56,964 nucleotides of DNA from Rhodothermaceae bacterium Tc-Br11_B2g6_7 (GCA_001564055.1 LKNB01000012.1:1-56964), one strand, 5' to 3'. Numbered from the stretch's first letter, positions 45,137 through 53,829 are shown. A program made the numbers and translations. The notes: generated by a model from the sequence alone, not told the origin.

Positions 45137-45886
45137 GTGCATACACTCGTCATTATCCCCGCCTTCAACGAAGCCCGCGCCATCGGGCAAGTGATCGGTG
45201 ACATCCCGGCCGACCTCGTTGACGAGGTGGTGGTCGTGAATAACGCCTCCACCGATGCCACCGAAGCCAACGCCCGTGCGGCTGGCGCTACCGTGCTGCG
45301 GGAGCACCGCCAGGGCTACGGCTGGGCCTGCCTGCGGGGTATCGCGTATGCTGAGGCGCAGGGGGCTGAGCTGATCGTCTTCCTGGATGGCGACTACAGC
45401 GACCATCCGGAGGAGCTAACGCAGCTCGTTGCCCCCATCCTGGCTGGAAAGGCCGACTTTGTGGTGGGGTCACGGATGGAAGGGGAGCGCGAGCCCGGCG
45501 CCATGCTGCCGCAAGCCCTCATCGGCAACCGGCTGGCCTGTGCGCTTATGCGGTGGATCTGGGATGTTGATTACACCGACCTCGGCCCCTTCCGTGCCAT
45601 TCGCGCCGACGCGCTGCGTCGCCTGCAGATGGAAGACAAGACGTTCGGCTGGACCATCGAGATGCAGATCAAGGCCGCCGAGGCCGGGCTCCGCATCACC
45701 GAGGTGCCCGTCTCGTACCGTCGCCGCGTAGGAGTCTCGAAGATTACCGGGACCATCTCGGGCACCGTGAAGGCGTCGGCCAAGATTCTGTGGACGATCT
45801 TCGCCTACGCGCTGCGGCGCGGACGCAACGTCCCGCAGCACGTCGCCACCGCACCTCCGTCGGCGTCTGAGACCGTTGCGGCATAG
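45137..45886 (+). CDS. Glycosyltransferase family 2 (dolichyl-phosphate mannosyltransferase-like)
   Basis: This 249-residue protein with GTG start at 45137 is a GT-A fold glycosyltransferase. TLVIIPAFNEARAIGQVI opens the nucleotide-binding domain, VVVNNASTDATEANA and GAELIVFLDGDYSDHPEEL give the metal-binding DxD (the DGD), and DLGPFRAIRADALRRLQM resembles polyprenyl-phosphate sugar transferases. Near the C-terminus the segment VSYRRRVGVSKITGT is typical of GT2 enzymes that make polyprenyl-linked sugars. No membrane helix is needed. The acceptor is unknown. Confidence 0.92.
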   Translation: MHTLVIIPAFNEARAIGQVIGDIPADLVDEVVVVNNASTDATEANARAAGATVLREHRQGYGWACLRGIAYAEAQGAELIVFLDGDYSDHPEELTQLVAPILAGKADFVVGSRMEGEREPGAMLPQALIGNRLACALMRWIWDVDYTDLGPFRAIRADALRRLQMEDKTFGWTIEMQIKAAEAGLRITEVPVSYRRRVGVSKITGTISGTVKASAKILWTIFAYALRRGRNVPQHVATAPPSASETVAA

Positions 45887-46072
45887 TGGGTAAAGTTCAC
45901 CTGGAACACAGAAGCAGCCACTGAAAAAGCGCTTCCAGCATCGTATGTTCGAGCTGTTGTCCCTCCGTAAAGAATCGACCCGGTGCCCCAAGGGCAAGAA
46001 CCTTGCTGAGGGCCTGCCGTTTTTACGACTTGTAGTTTTCCATTCCTGTCTACCGTTTTCCATAAGGTACCC

Positions 46073-47005
46073 ATGCAGCCCAAGATTTGGTTTAATGGCG
46101 AGTTCGTGGCGAATGAGGACGCCCAGATTCACGTCCTCTCGCATGTTGTTCATTACGGCTCTTCCGTGTTTGAAGGCATTCGGTGCTACCACACCGATGA
46201 CGGCCCGGCCGTCTTCCGCCTGGAAAAACACATGCAACGCCTGATCGACTCGGCGAAGATTTACCGCATGGAGGTCCCGTATTCGTTGGAGGAGTTGGGC
46301 GAGGCCTCGCTGGAAACCATCCGGCAGAGCGGGATGCCGTCGTGCTACATCCGGCCGGTGGTATTTCGGGGGCAGGGGCCCATGGGCGTGAACCCATTGC
46401 AGAACAGCGTAGAAACGGTTATCGCGGTGTGGGAATGGGGCGCGTACCTCGGCCCTGAGGCGCTCAAAGAGGGCGTGGACGTGCAGGTGGCCTCGTGGCA
46501 GCGCATGGCGCCCAACACGATGCCGGCGCTGGCCAAGGCGGGGGGCAACTACCTGAACGCCTCGCTCGTGAAGATGGACGCGGTGCTGAACGGTTATGCC
46601 GAGGGCATCATGCTGAGCACCAACGGCTTCTTGGCGGAAGGCAGCGGCGAGAACCTCTTCCTCATTAAAGGCGACACTATTTACACTGCGCCGGTGGGCT
46701 TGTCCATTCTGCCCGGCATCACGCGCGACGCGATCCTGACGCTCGCTGAAGAGCGCGGCTACAAGATTGAGGAGAAGTCCATTCCACGGGAGGCGCTCTA
46801 CATTGCCGATGAGCTGTTCTTCACCGGCACCGCAGCGGAAGTCACGCCTATCCGCTCCGTCGACAAGTACACGATCGGCAACGGCACCCGGGGCCCCATC
46901 ACCACGGAGCTGCAAGAGGCCTTCTTCGACATCGTGCACCGCGGCAACGACCCGCACGGGTGGCTGACGCCGGTGGACATGCCGGTGGAAGAGAGCGTGG
47001 CGTAA
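46073..47005 (+). CDS. ilvE: Branched-chain amino acid aminotransferase
   Basis: This 310-residue class IV PLP aminotransferase transfers the amino group between branched-chain amino acids and 2-oxoglutarate. [14 protein letters not shown] is the family N-terminal signature, [11 protein letters not shown] is a substrate-side segment, and [18 protein letters not shown] holds the probable PLP lysine. [15 protein letters not shown] and [16 protein letters not shown] are further IlvE hallmarks. The start ATG 46073 follows CC with no Shine-Dalgarno sequence. The terminator at 47034 ends the transcript. The 186-base leader shows no clear attenuator peptide. Confidence 0.95.
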   Translation: MQPKIWFNGEFVANEDAQIHVLSHVVHYGSSVFEGIRCYHTDDGPAVFRLEKHMQRLIDSAKIYRMEVPYSLEELGEASLETIRQSGMPSCYIRPVVFRGQGPMGVNPLQNSVETVIAVWEWGAYLGPEALKEGVDVQVASWQRMAPNTMPALAKAGGNYLNASLVKMDAVLNGYAEGIMLSTNGFLAEGSGENLFLIKGDTIYTAPVGLSILPGITRDAILTLAEERGYKIEEKSIPREALYIADELFFTGTAAEVTPIRSVDKYTIGNGTRGPITTELQEAFFDIVHRGNDPHGWLTPVDMPVEESVA

Positions 47006-47478
47006 CGCGCACGCACACCAAACGCAGGATCCGGCGGGCTGCCTAATCGGCAGTCCGCTTTTTTGTGGGCGATGCCGCCAGAGCGAGAGGTTTGGCACCT
47101 TTCTTCCCAATCAGTCAACCTCGACGTGGCCGAGAGCAAAACTGCTGCAAAATAGCAGTCCACTCTCCAAACAAGTCATCCTCGACTCCGATCGAGGATC
47201 CATACGTAGGTAGCCCGAAGCACCGAGTTACAGGCATTAGCTCTTGAGTCCGGCGTGCTACGCTACCCCCAGATCACATCCCTTCACGTGATGGCTCCGC
47301 AGTGACGCACTATGGGTCCTCGCATGCGCAAGGACGACTTCGTGGGGGCGGTTGTGCTGGATTGCAAGGCCGTGGACGCTCTTTCCAACGTACCCCCGAA
47401 CGCAAGCGGGCGCTGAACGGCGCACCGCTCTCAGCCGTAACACCGCGGCATCCACGGATGATACACCACCCCAATCCC
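47006..47478. other. Gene-free stretch after ilvE
   Basis: This 473-base gap begins with the ilvE terminator. It also holds two small inverted repeats, ACTGCT/AGCAGT at 47141-47159 and ATCCTCGA/TCGAGGAT at 47178-47199. The open frame upstream of the DUF2905 start is not a gene. No promoter is evident to me. Confidence 0.5.
47034..47064 (+). terminator. Rho-independent terminator after ilvE
   Basis: GCGGGCTGCC at 47034-47043 pairs with GGCAGTCCGC at 47049-47058 with one wobble, the loop is TAATC, and six T residues follow. Confidence 0.92.
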
Positions 47479-47721
47479 ATGGCTGACGAACCCATCCTGT
47501 CCATTGGCCGGTTGCTGCTCTTTGCCGGACTGAGCCTTGCCCTGCTGGGCGGCGTGCTGCTGCTGGCTGGGCGCCTTCCGGGGCTGGGCGACCTGCCGGG
47601 CGACTTCCAGTGGGAAACAGAGCGTGGCACCTCAGTCTATGTGCCGCTCGGCACCATGATTGTGCTCTCCATTCTCCTCACGATCCTCGTGAACGTGGCG
47701 CTGTGGCTCTGGCGCGGGTGA
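47479..47721 (+). CDS. DUF2905 membrane protein
   Basis: This is an 80-residue protein with two transmembrane helices: ILSIGRLLLFAGLSLALLGG followed by RLPGLGDLPGDFQWE and YVPLGTMIVLSILLTILVNV. The LPGD turn between helices is the family marker. Function is unknown. ATG 47479 gives MADEPILS; the longer open frame to 47302 adds a non-conserved stretch. The next gene, the SDR, ends 5 bases away on the opposite strand. Confidence 0.85.
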   Translation: MADEPILSIGRLLLFAGLSLALLGGVLLLAGRLPGLGDLPGDFQWETERGTSVYVPLGTMIVLSILLTILVNVALWLWRG

Positions 47722-47725
47722 GCGC

Positions 47726-48475
47726 TTAGCCCTGCTGCGTGGTCGGCATCACGAGCACTTCTTCCACGTCCACCCGCGCCGGGGCGGTGAGGGCATAGTG
47801 GATCGCCTCGGCGATGTCCTCGGCCTCAAGCGGCGTCATCCCATCATTGCCGGCCTTGATCTGCTCGAGGATCTCCTCGTCGGTGATGGTGCTGATGAGC
47901 TCCGTAGCCACGGCGCCGGGCGCGATGTTCGTGGTCCGGATGTTGTGCGCCGGACCGAGCTCGTTGCGCATCCCTTCGGTAAGGGCGCGCACGAAGAACT
48001 TGGTGCCGCAGTAGACCGCCCCGCCCCCAAACACGCGCCGCCCGGCCACCGAGCCGATGTTGACAACGTGCCCGTGGCCCTGCTCCAGCATCAGGGGCAG
48101 CACCGCACCAACCCCGTAGAGCACGCCTTTGATGTTGACGTCCACCATCTGCTCCCACTCGTCCTCGTGGGTGTTTTTCATGAGCGACAGCGGCATCAGG
48201 CCCGCGTTGTTGATGAGCACATCCACTTGCCCAAACGCTTCCACGGTGGCATCCACCAGCGCCTGCACCTGCTTCCGGTCGGTCACGTCCGTGGGCACCA
48301 CGATGGCCGTGCCGCCCTCGGCTTCGATGGCGTCCTTCAGGGCTTCAAGACGGTCGGTGCGGCGAGCGGCGAGGGCCACCTTTGCGCCGTCGTGTGCGAG
48401 ACGGCGGGCGGCGGCATCGCCAATACCACTGGAGGCACCGGTGATAATGACGGAGCGGTCGGAGAGAGCGGGCAT
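47726..48475 (-). CDS. Short-chain dehydrogenase/reductase (YdfG-like)
   Basis: This 249-residue NAD(P)-binding enzyme has the TGASSGIGDAAARRLA cofactor motif at residues 12-27, AARRTDRLEAL, which suggests NADP preference, VLINNAGLMPLSLM, and the catalytic triad region with NIGSVAGRRV and Tyr/Lys in GGAVYCGTKFFVRALTE. The C-terminal part with IAPGAVATELIST matches the YdfG/serine-dehydrogenase-like SDR group. The substrate is unknown. The ATG at 48475 is chosen over the upstream Met codon at 48514. Confidence 0.92.
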   Translation of the reverse strand: MPALSDRSVIITGASSGIGDAAARRLAHDGAKVALAARRTDRLEALKDAIEAEGGTAIVVPTDVTDRKQVQALVDATVEAFGQVDVLINNAGLMPLSLMKNTHEDEWEQMVDVNIKGVLYGVGAVLPLMLEQGHGHVVNIGSVAGRRVFGGGAVYCGTKFFVRALTEGMRNELGPAHNIRTTNIAPGAVATELISTITDEEILEQIKAGNDGMTPLEAEDIAEAIHYALTAPARVDVEEVLVMPTTQQG

Positions 48476-48586
48476 AGCAGAAAGGGGATTAGTCGCAAGA
48501 AGAAACTGCTCCAACGTAGCATACGCACGCCCAATACGCTGCCACGATGCCGTGACGATTCAACCCGTGACCGACGGCTGGCCGGA

Positions 48587-49036
48587 TTAAGCTGCTTGGA
48601 AGATTTCCAGGAGAGAGATGCGGGCGTTTTCTTTGAGGTGACAGCCAGCCGATCCTACAGTGAGTAGCGTCTCCAGTGCTTGCCCAGTAGTGGTGGTGCG
48701 GATACTCGGGTGATGGGCACCAGCCTGCACGAGCCGGTGCAGCGGTGTGATGTGCGCGATGTGCCCGTCCGCAAGCTTCAGTTGCTCGTTGTAGCGCACG
48801 ATGTACGTGCCCGCATCCAGCCGCCACCAGCCGTAGCTATCCTCCGGGTCGGCCTTCGTGGGCGTCAGCTGTTCGCGCGGGGCCTCGGCAAACTCGCTGC
48901 CCCCGAAGTCGAGCTGTCCGGGGCCCGTCAGCCGGTACACGTGCCCAACGGTGAGGTCTGCGCCACGGGGGGCCTGCTGGGTATCCCAGTGAATAATACC
49001 ATCGAGGAGAGGCTGAACATCGTTGATGCGTCGCAT
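48587..49036 (-). CDS. dUTPase/dCTP deaminase-like protein
   Basis: This 149-residue protein contains segments typical of the trimeric dUTPase/dCTP deaminase fold: GWWRLDAGTYIVRYNEQLKL, then HITPLHRLVQAGAHHPSIRT, then LETLLTVGSAGCHLKENARI. The typical catalytic Ser/Arg of PRSS loops is not conserved (the equivalent reads TPLHRL), so activity is uncertain. If functional it would limit dUTP or modify dCTP. It is the first of several genes here that act on nucleotides or DNA. The GTG at 49042 is an alternative start. Confidence 0.55.
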   Translation of the reverse strand: MRRINDVQPLLDGIIHWDTQQAPRGADLTVGHVYRLTGPGQLDFGGSEFAEAPREQLTPTKADPEDSYGWWRLDAGTYIVRYNEQLKLADGHIAHITPLHRLVQAGAHHPSIRTTTTGQALETLLTVGSAGCHLKENARISLLEIFQAA

Positions 49037-49259
49037 GAGCACGCGCGGGTTGTCCGATAATCAGTGAGGATAGGAATACGGAGTGCCGGTGATAGTGTTG
49101 GGCAGTAGGGGGATGCTCGTCTGCGCCCTGTGCGTACCTTAAGCTGAAATGTCGCCGCATGGGGGTCGCCACGTGGTCGGCAAGGAGTGAACCAGATTTT
49201 GCGCTGCTGCATTCCATTATGACCGTATGAAGCAGGGACGTAGAGCAAGGAGAAGATCT

Positions 49260-49703
49260 ATGGCGTCAGCCCAGGTCTACGACAATCTCACCGTCGGCCC
49301 CTACGACGAGGCGTCTGCCGCGCCCGAGGCGTTTGGGGCGCTCCTGAATGTGGCGGAGGAACACCCCATCCCTGAAACCGACCGGCCAGCCCATAAAGTG
49401 CCCGTGGTCGACATGCAGCCCATCCCGCCCGACCAGCTGGAGGAGGCGATCCGGTGGATCGATCGCCATATTGATGAGCACCACATCCACCTTTTCTGCA
49501 ATGCCGGCGTTGGCCGGTCCTCCTCGGTGGCCATCGGGTATCTCTGCTGCCGGGAGGGGTTTTCGTTTGGAGAAGCCGTGGAGCACGTCGCGCGCCGCAA
49601 GCCGGACATCTCCCCGCTGCCCCGGCTTATTGAAAGCATTGAGACGGTGCGGGGGCGTTCCGACAGATGGCACGACCACTGTATTACTCCTTCAGCATCG
49701 TGA
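49260..49703 (+). CDS. Dual-specificity phosphatase family protein
   Basis: This 147-residue protein has the phosphatase P-loop HLFCNAGVGRSSSVAIGYLC, giving the C(X5)R motif with catalytic Cys near residue 80 and Arg six residues later. The conserved Asp upstream (VPVVDMQPIPP) may be the general acid. The protein begins with a short fold like small dual-specificity phosphatases. Substrate could be protein or phosphoinositide-like molecules. It lies alone between divergent and convergent genes, and the start is ATG 49260. Confidence 0.85.
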   Translation: MASAQVYDNLTVGPYDEASAAPEAFGALLNVAEEHPIPETDRPAHKVPVVDMQPIPPDQLEEAIRWIDRHIDEHHIHLFCNAGVGRSSSVAIGYLCCREGFSFGEAVEHVARRKPDISPLPRLIESIETVRGRSDRWHDHCITPSAS

Positions 49704-49849
49704 GATTTCTGGCCGGTCACGAGGTGTGGGCACATACCGTGCGCACGTGGTGGCCCGGATGCCGGAACTTAACAGCACCGCAACTCGCGGACTGGCATTT
49801 TGTGTTCGCGGAGTGTGAGATGAGGTGCATGGTGTCGCAACGCGTCAGG

Positions 49850-50710
49850 TTACCTCGTATAGTCCGCCTTGCCCGGAATGACGCCCCGGACCCCACCGCG
49901 CGGGTTTTCGACGTCCCCCTCGTAGCGCGGGATGAGATGCAGGTGTACGTGGTTTATCGTCTGCCCGGCAGCCTCGCCAACATTAATGCCCACGTTAAAG
50001 CCGTCTGGGGCCAGGCGTTTGTTCATTATCTCGCGGACGCGATTAAGCACGATCCAGCAAGCTGATTGGGACCGCTCATCCATCGAGAAATAGTCGCCAA
50101 TGTGGTGTTTCGGGATGACCAACGCGTGGCCCTCGGAGACCGGAAATTTGTCAAAGATGGCGTACACCCGGGCGGACTCAGTGAGCAGTTCACGGTCAGG
50201 ATCCGGCCTGCAGAAAGGGCAGTCACTGACGATTGTGCTCGCCACCCGAGGATAGGGGCGGTACCGGTAGATCTCACAGAATTTGGTCCTGAGTTGGGTT
50301 TCGTATGGAAGCGTCACATTGCACTGGTAGGTTTGCTTGCGGTGCTTCTTGTGCATCCGATAGCCCGGTCGCCAGACATCCCGCCTGACCGTGAAGTAGG
50401 CCACTCCGTCAGGCTTCAAAAGCTCTGAAACCGCCATCAGCACCTGCGACTGCGCCTCGGGCAGCAGCACGTTCAGGACGTAGTGACACAGGATGGTATC
50501 GAACCGGCCTTCTGGATAATCCGGTGCGTAATGCGGGTCGTAGCCCGTGACGTCCATTCCCTTTTTTCGGAGAAAAGCTACGTCGGTGCCAAAGCCACAG
50601 CCGAAATCAAGGACGCGTCCGTCAATCACCCCCATACGCCACAGCTTACGCGTCGGAAACGACGCCCGATCGCGCTCCTTGGCGGTGAGATGGGGGTTGG
50701 GGTTACGCAT
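49850..50710 (-). CDS. Methyltransferase-HIT fusion protein
   Basis: This 286-residue protein joins two enzyme folds. The N-terminal part (residues 1-130) is a class I SAM methyltransferase: GRVLDFGCGFGTDVAFLR is motif I, VTGYDPHYAPDYP motif II, and ILCHYVLNVLLPEAQ resembles motif IV of methyltransferases found in DNA-modification (phosphorothioation-linked) contexts. The C-terminal part is a HIT hydrolase with VSDCPFCRPDPD (zinc-type CxxC), SEGHALVIPKHH, and the catalytic NHVHLHLIPRYEGD. The start at ATG 50710 follows the HNH gene stop (50725) by 14 bases, so the two are co-transcribed. What the fusion modifies is unknown. Confidence 0.8.
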   Translation of the reverse strand: MRNPNPHLTAKERDRASFPTRKLWRMGVIDGRVLDFGCGFGTDVAFLRKKGMDVTGYDPHYAPDYPEGRFDTILCHYVLNVLLPEAQSQVLMAVSELLKPDGVAYFTVRRDVWRPGYRMHKKHRKQTYQCNVTLPYETQLRTKFCEIYRYRPYPRVASTIVSDCPFCRPDPDRELLTESARVYAIFDKFPVSEGHALVIPKHHIGDYFSMDERSQSACWIVLNRVREIMNKRLAPDGFNVGINVGEAAGQTINHVHLHLIPRYEGDVENPRGGVRGVIPGKADYTR

Positions 50711-50724
50711 GGGAGCGTAGTAAG

Positions 50725-51720
50725 CTAAGCAGAGTCGAGAAATACTTTTGTTCGATGCCACTCCAGCGAATCCTGCCGTGGCCGCAGAAGCTCATGCTGT
50801 GGAAGGATCATGCGGGTGTCCCGGAGCCCGTGTAGATACCCGATGCGCTGATCCTCCTGCTTTAGATAGGGAGAGAACAGAATTTGCCAGCCATCCGACA
50901 GGGACAGTAACCCCTCATCGAACGTCCAGTGGCAGACCCCACACAGCGCAAGGCCATTACGCGGATCGTCGTCGCGCCCCTCGCTATAGGGAATGATATG
51001 CGCTGCTTGCACGACGGTGTGGTTATCGGGAGAGTGGATACGAAGACGGCAAAAGGCACACTGGCGCTCGTAGATGCGCACTACCGCTTTCCGAAAACCT
51101 GCCTCGCGAACGGGCGCTTCCTGGGTCTGGGGCTCCCTATCTGTAGCCCCAGTTGCCTTCTCTATCAGCCACCGCGCATAGTCCTCGGACATAACATTCG
51201 TGCGGCTGTGCTGGTTGAGTTCCTCCCACGCACGCTTTACAAAATACGTCCGCACAATAAACCGTCGGAATTCGCGGCGTGGACCCTCTTGCTGAAGCAA
51301 CGCAAAGAGTTCATCCTCAAACGAGGCGTGGCTGACACGTGCTGCGAGACGTGATTTGTTGATTGAACCGATATCGCTTGGGTTAACTGTTCTTCCACCC
51401 TCTTGTCCTCTGAGATACCAAGGGATGTCGTTGGCAAGCCGCACGTACGGTTGCCTGATATCTGGTTTCTTATCTGGAAAGAACTGAGTCCAGTACTGAT
51501 GAAAAGCCTCGTGCAGCAGGTGGGACTCGTCAGGCAGGGGTATGCGATTTTCCGTGATCGGCCCATCCTCAATTAGATCGAGCACGGCAAGAAGCAGTAG
51601 CGGCTTATAAGGCGACGCTTCATTATTGGTCGAAGGGTGTCTGCACCACGGGTGCTTCGGCGTCGAACCCAGATTCAGACTGCTAAACGCATGCAGGTAG
51701 TGCTGTAAGGAATTTGCCAC
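50725..51720 (-). CDS. HNH endonuclease resembling phosphorothioate-dependent restriction enzymes
   Basis: This 331-residue protein (GTG start) has an N-terminal segment SPYKPLLLLAVLDLIEDGPI with the pattern of sulfur-binding (SBD-like) domains of McrA-type restriction enzymes, then an HNH nuclease domain: RQCAFCRLRIHSPDNHTVVQ, AAHIIPYSEGRDDDPRNGLA, and LCGVCHWTFDEGLLSLSD. The two CxxC pairs are the zinc ligands, and the His-Asn-His positions are AAH, RNG and CH. Similar enzymes cut DNA that carries backbone phosphorothioate or other modifications. Modification specificity is not demonstrated. It shares an operon with the methyltransferase-HIT fusion. Confidence 0.8.
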   Translation of the reverse strand: MANSLQHYLHAFSSLNLGSTPKHPWCRHPSTNNEASPYKPLLLLAVLDLIEDGPITENRIPLPDESHLLHEAFHQYWTQFFPDKKPDIRQPYVRLANDIPWYLRGQEGGRTVNPSDIGSINKSRLAARVSHASFEDELFALLQQEGPRREFRRFIVRTYFVKRAWEELNQHSRTNVMSEDYARWLIEKATGATDREPQTQEAPVREAGFRKAVVRIYERQCAFCRLRIHSPDNHTVVQAAHIIPYSEGRDDDPRNGLALCGVCHWTFDEGLLSLSDGWQILFSPYLKQEDQRIGYLHGLRDTRMILPQHELLRPRQDSLEWHRTKVFLDSA

Positions 51721-51928
51721 GTCCGCCCCTAAAGGTTGTCTGGATGGTTTCTCGGTAACACCCTTTTAAAGTATACAGCATGGGTGTCGTCAATTCCAGT
51801 CAGCGCCAGGAGGAATAGAGGCCGCACATGTGTATTCGTCAGGATCCGCGAAAGCATGAGAGGTGGATGCAGTGCAAGCCAGGGCGATCCCTGAACCCAT
51901 CTTCTCCATCAGGCATCCCCACCACCCC

Positions 51929-52449
51929 TCACGGCCCATCCCCGAGCTGCAGCGCAACCGCCACGCCCGCGAAGGGCTGCGCGGGGTTGACGTTGCCAAA
52001 CAGGGTCACGCCAAGGCCGGCGAAGGGGAGGGGGCGGAAGTAAGCCTGGATCTCCACCGGGAGTCCGATGGTCGTCGTTTCGCCCTGTACGATGCCCAGG
52101 CCGGCAGCGCCGGACGCCAGTCCAAAACGGCCCGCGGTGGAGCGGCCGTACAGCACACCCAGGTCGCCGAGGGTATCGCCCCCAGGATCGCCTCTGTGCT
52201 CACAAAGCGTCCGGTCCACAGGTGGTCGTTGATTTGCATGGAGGCGCTAACGTGGAAGCCGCCGCCTGCGCCTCCGATGGCGGGCCCTACATTGATCCAG
52301 AAGGCCTGTACCTCGCGGGGCGGCTCGTCGTCCGTGACGTGCTCGACGGGAGGGGTCCCCTCAGGCACAGCTGTCACCTGCGCGGCGAGCGCGGACGGGC
52401 AGAAGAGGAGGAGCGTAAGTGCGCACAGTAGACGTTGTGCGTTCGGCAT
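51929..52449 (-). pseudogene. Frameshifted secreted hypothetical protein
   Basis: An N-terminal frame from ATG 52449 gives a signal peptide (LLCALTLLLFCPSALAAQ) and an outer-surface protein segment ending STEAILG. A second frame from about 52185 gives DTLGDLGVLYGRSTAG and a barrel-like tail to 51929. They join across a run of five C (52179-52183 on the plus strand); one more base would restore one frame. The product is a beta-rich secreted protein of about 173 residues of unknown role. It could be a real pseudogene, a phase-variable tract or a sequencing error. The ATG at 52485 is an alternative start. Confidence 0.65.
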
Positions 52450-52607
52450 GAGCAGGAGGAGGCGTGCCTGAAGAATAGAAGCCATAGTGTCTGTTTCTGA
52501 AGCCTGCGAAGCAGCCGTGGATGTCGGTGGTGCATCGCCGGTCTCAATGATCAGGCGGGTCGGCGGAGGCTGGTTCGACTCTATCGGCCTACCACGCGGC
52601 GGCGTCA

Positions 52608-53270
52608 CTACCACGCCACCCGCACCTGCACCCCCGGCCGCCCTTCATGGGGCGATACCCAGGGCCCTACGGACACAGCATTTCCGACGCGGCTGAGGCC
52701 TTCATTGTGCGCGTCCACCGAGCGGGCAGACACGAACAAGGCATCGTAGACCCCGTGCGCGACAATGCCGAGCGCCCCCACCGCCGGCACGAAGAACAAG
52801 ACGCCGAGGGCCGGACCGGGCTGTTCATCGCCAGATCCCGCCATGGAACCCAATAGCACGGTAAGGACGCCCGCCCCAGCCGCCCCACCGCCGCGCACGG
52901 CGATGCCCTGCCATGCCCGTTGGCTATCGCCGGCGTAGAAGATGCCAGCCGACGGCGCGAAAAAGAGGCTGCTGCCCACCAGTACCCCGCCCACGATGGG
53001 GCGATCGCTCGCAATGGCAAGACCGCCGCCCACCGCCGTAGCCCCCATGGCGCCTATCGACAGGCCACGGGCAGTGGCCACGCTCTTGTGTTCGGTACGC
53101 TGATCAGCCGTATACGAGGTGTAGGCGGGCGGCGGTGCGCCCTGACCTGCTACGGGCCGAGGCCCGGCAAGCACCGTTGCAATAAAGAAAGCACATACGA
53201 CGACGGGGGAGTGGAGTGGTACGACATGCACCGAGGTGCATCCATGAGAAGGCAGTGCTACCGGCAGCAC
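52608..53270 (-). CDS. Secreted or membrane hypothetical protein
   Basis: This 220-residue protein has a signal-like segment PVVVCAFFIATVLAG followed by a Gly/Ala-rich sequence with several hydrophobic stretches: GLSIGAMGATAVGGGLAIAS, GGVLVGSSLFFAPSAGIFYA and PALGVLFFVPAVGALGIVAH. The C-terminus ends VQVRVAW, like outer-membrane barrel ends. No family is recognised. It lies upstream of the frameshifted secreted protein on the same strand, so both may form a small surface-protein set. The start is uncertain. Confidence 0.55.
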   Translation of the reverse strand: MLPVALPSHGCTSVHVVPLHSPVVVCAFFIATVLAGPRPVAGQGAPPPAYTSYTADQRTEHKSVATARGLSIGAMGATAVGGGLAIASDRPIVGGVLVGSSLFFAPSAGIFYAGDSQRAWQGIAVRGGGAAGAGVLTVLLGSMAGSGDEQPGPALGVLFFVPAVGALGIVAHGVYDALFVSARSVDAHNEGLSRVGNAVSVGPWVSPHEGRPGVQVRVAW

Positions 53271-53353
53271 CTGAAGGGGGCACTGTCAAACCACGTACAT
53301 CTTATGGATACCGACGGCAAATGTTAAGCTGCTACCGTCCTTCGGGGGCTGAT

Positions 53354-53653
53354 TTAGCCGCTGCCGCGCCCTACCCCCAACCCCTGCAGCTTCTGCGCGA
53401 CCGCCTCCAGTTCGGCGCGCGAGGACCCGCGACCCAGGTACTGGGCCTCCACGCGGGCCAGGTAAGTCACCAGCTCGCTCAGCGGCCGCTTGTACCGCAG
53501 GAGGCGATGAATGCCGGGGACGTACTGCCCATACTCCTGTGCAGCGTAGGGCTCGCCGTTTACGTCGGCTGGATCCCAGTCGGACTGTAGGGTCAGGTGA
53601 ATAGCGCGGTGAAGATATTCGAACGTGCGTGCGCGGTCGCGGACTGTTGCCAT
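53354..53653 (-). CDS. Small conserved hypothetical protein
   Basis: This 99-residue soluble protein starts at ATG 53653 (MATVRDRART). The segment QSDWDPADVNGEPYAAQEYG, then YVPGIHRLLRYKRPLSELV and LARVEAQYLG, forms a small helical fold that I cannot assign to a named family. Some immunity-like small proteins have a similar WDP...EY pattern, but this is only an impression. It stands alone between the unknown secreted gene and the GntR regulator. Confidence 0.5.
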   Translation of the reverse strand: MATVRDRARTFEYLHRAIHLTLQSDWDPADVNGEPYAAQEYGQYVPGIHRLLRYKRPLSELVTYLARVEAQYLGRGSSRAELEAVAQKLQGLGVGRGSG

Positions 53654-53829
53654 GGATAGAAAGTGACCAGCCAAAAGGACGCGGAAGCAGCAAGATGCGC
53701 CTCGTATATTAGCAAACAACAACGCCATGGTTAGGAAACCGTAACCGTACGAAGCGCCCTCGCTACGTTGCGAAGGTATCGGCCGAAGGTAGGAGAAGTG
53801 AAGGCCCTATGCAAGCGCCGCCCGGGAGG

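Noticed and set aside
45887..46072. Leader peptide with branched-chain codons before ilvE
   Set aside because: The possible short frame has no run of Leu, Val or Ile codons and no attenuator stem.
45470..47110. 546-codon minus-strand frame across the glycosyltransferase and ilvE genes
   Set aside because: It spans two well-identified plus-strand genes and the gap between them and has no protein-like composition.
49667..50065. 132-codon plus-strand frame overlapping the HIT domain
   Set aside because: It lies opposite the conserved HIT active site and has no coherent fold or start context.
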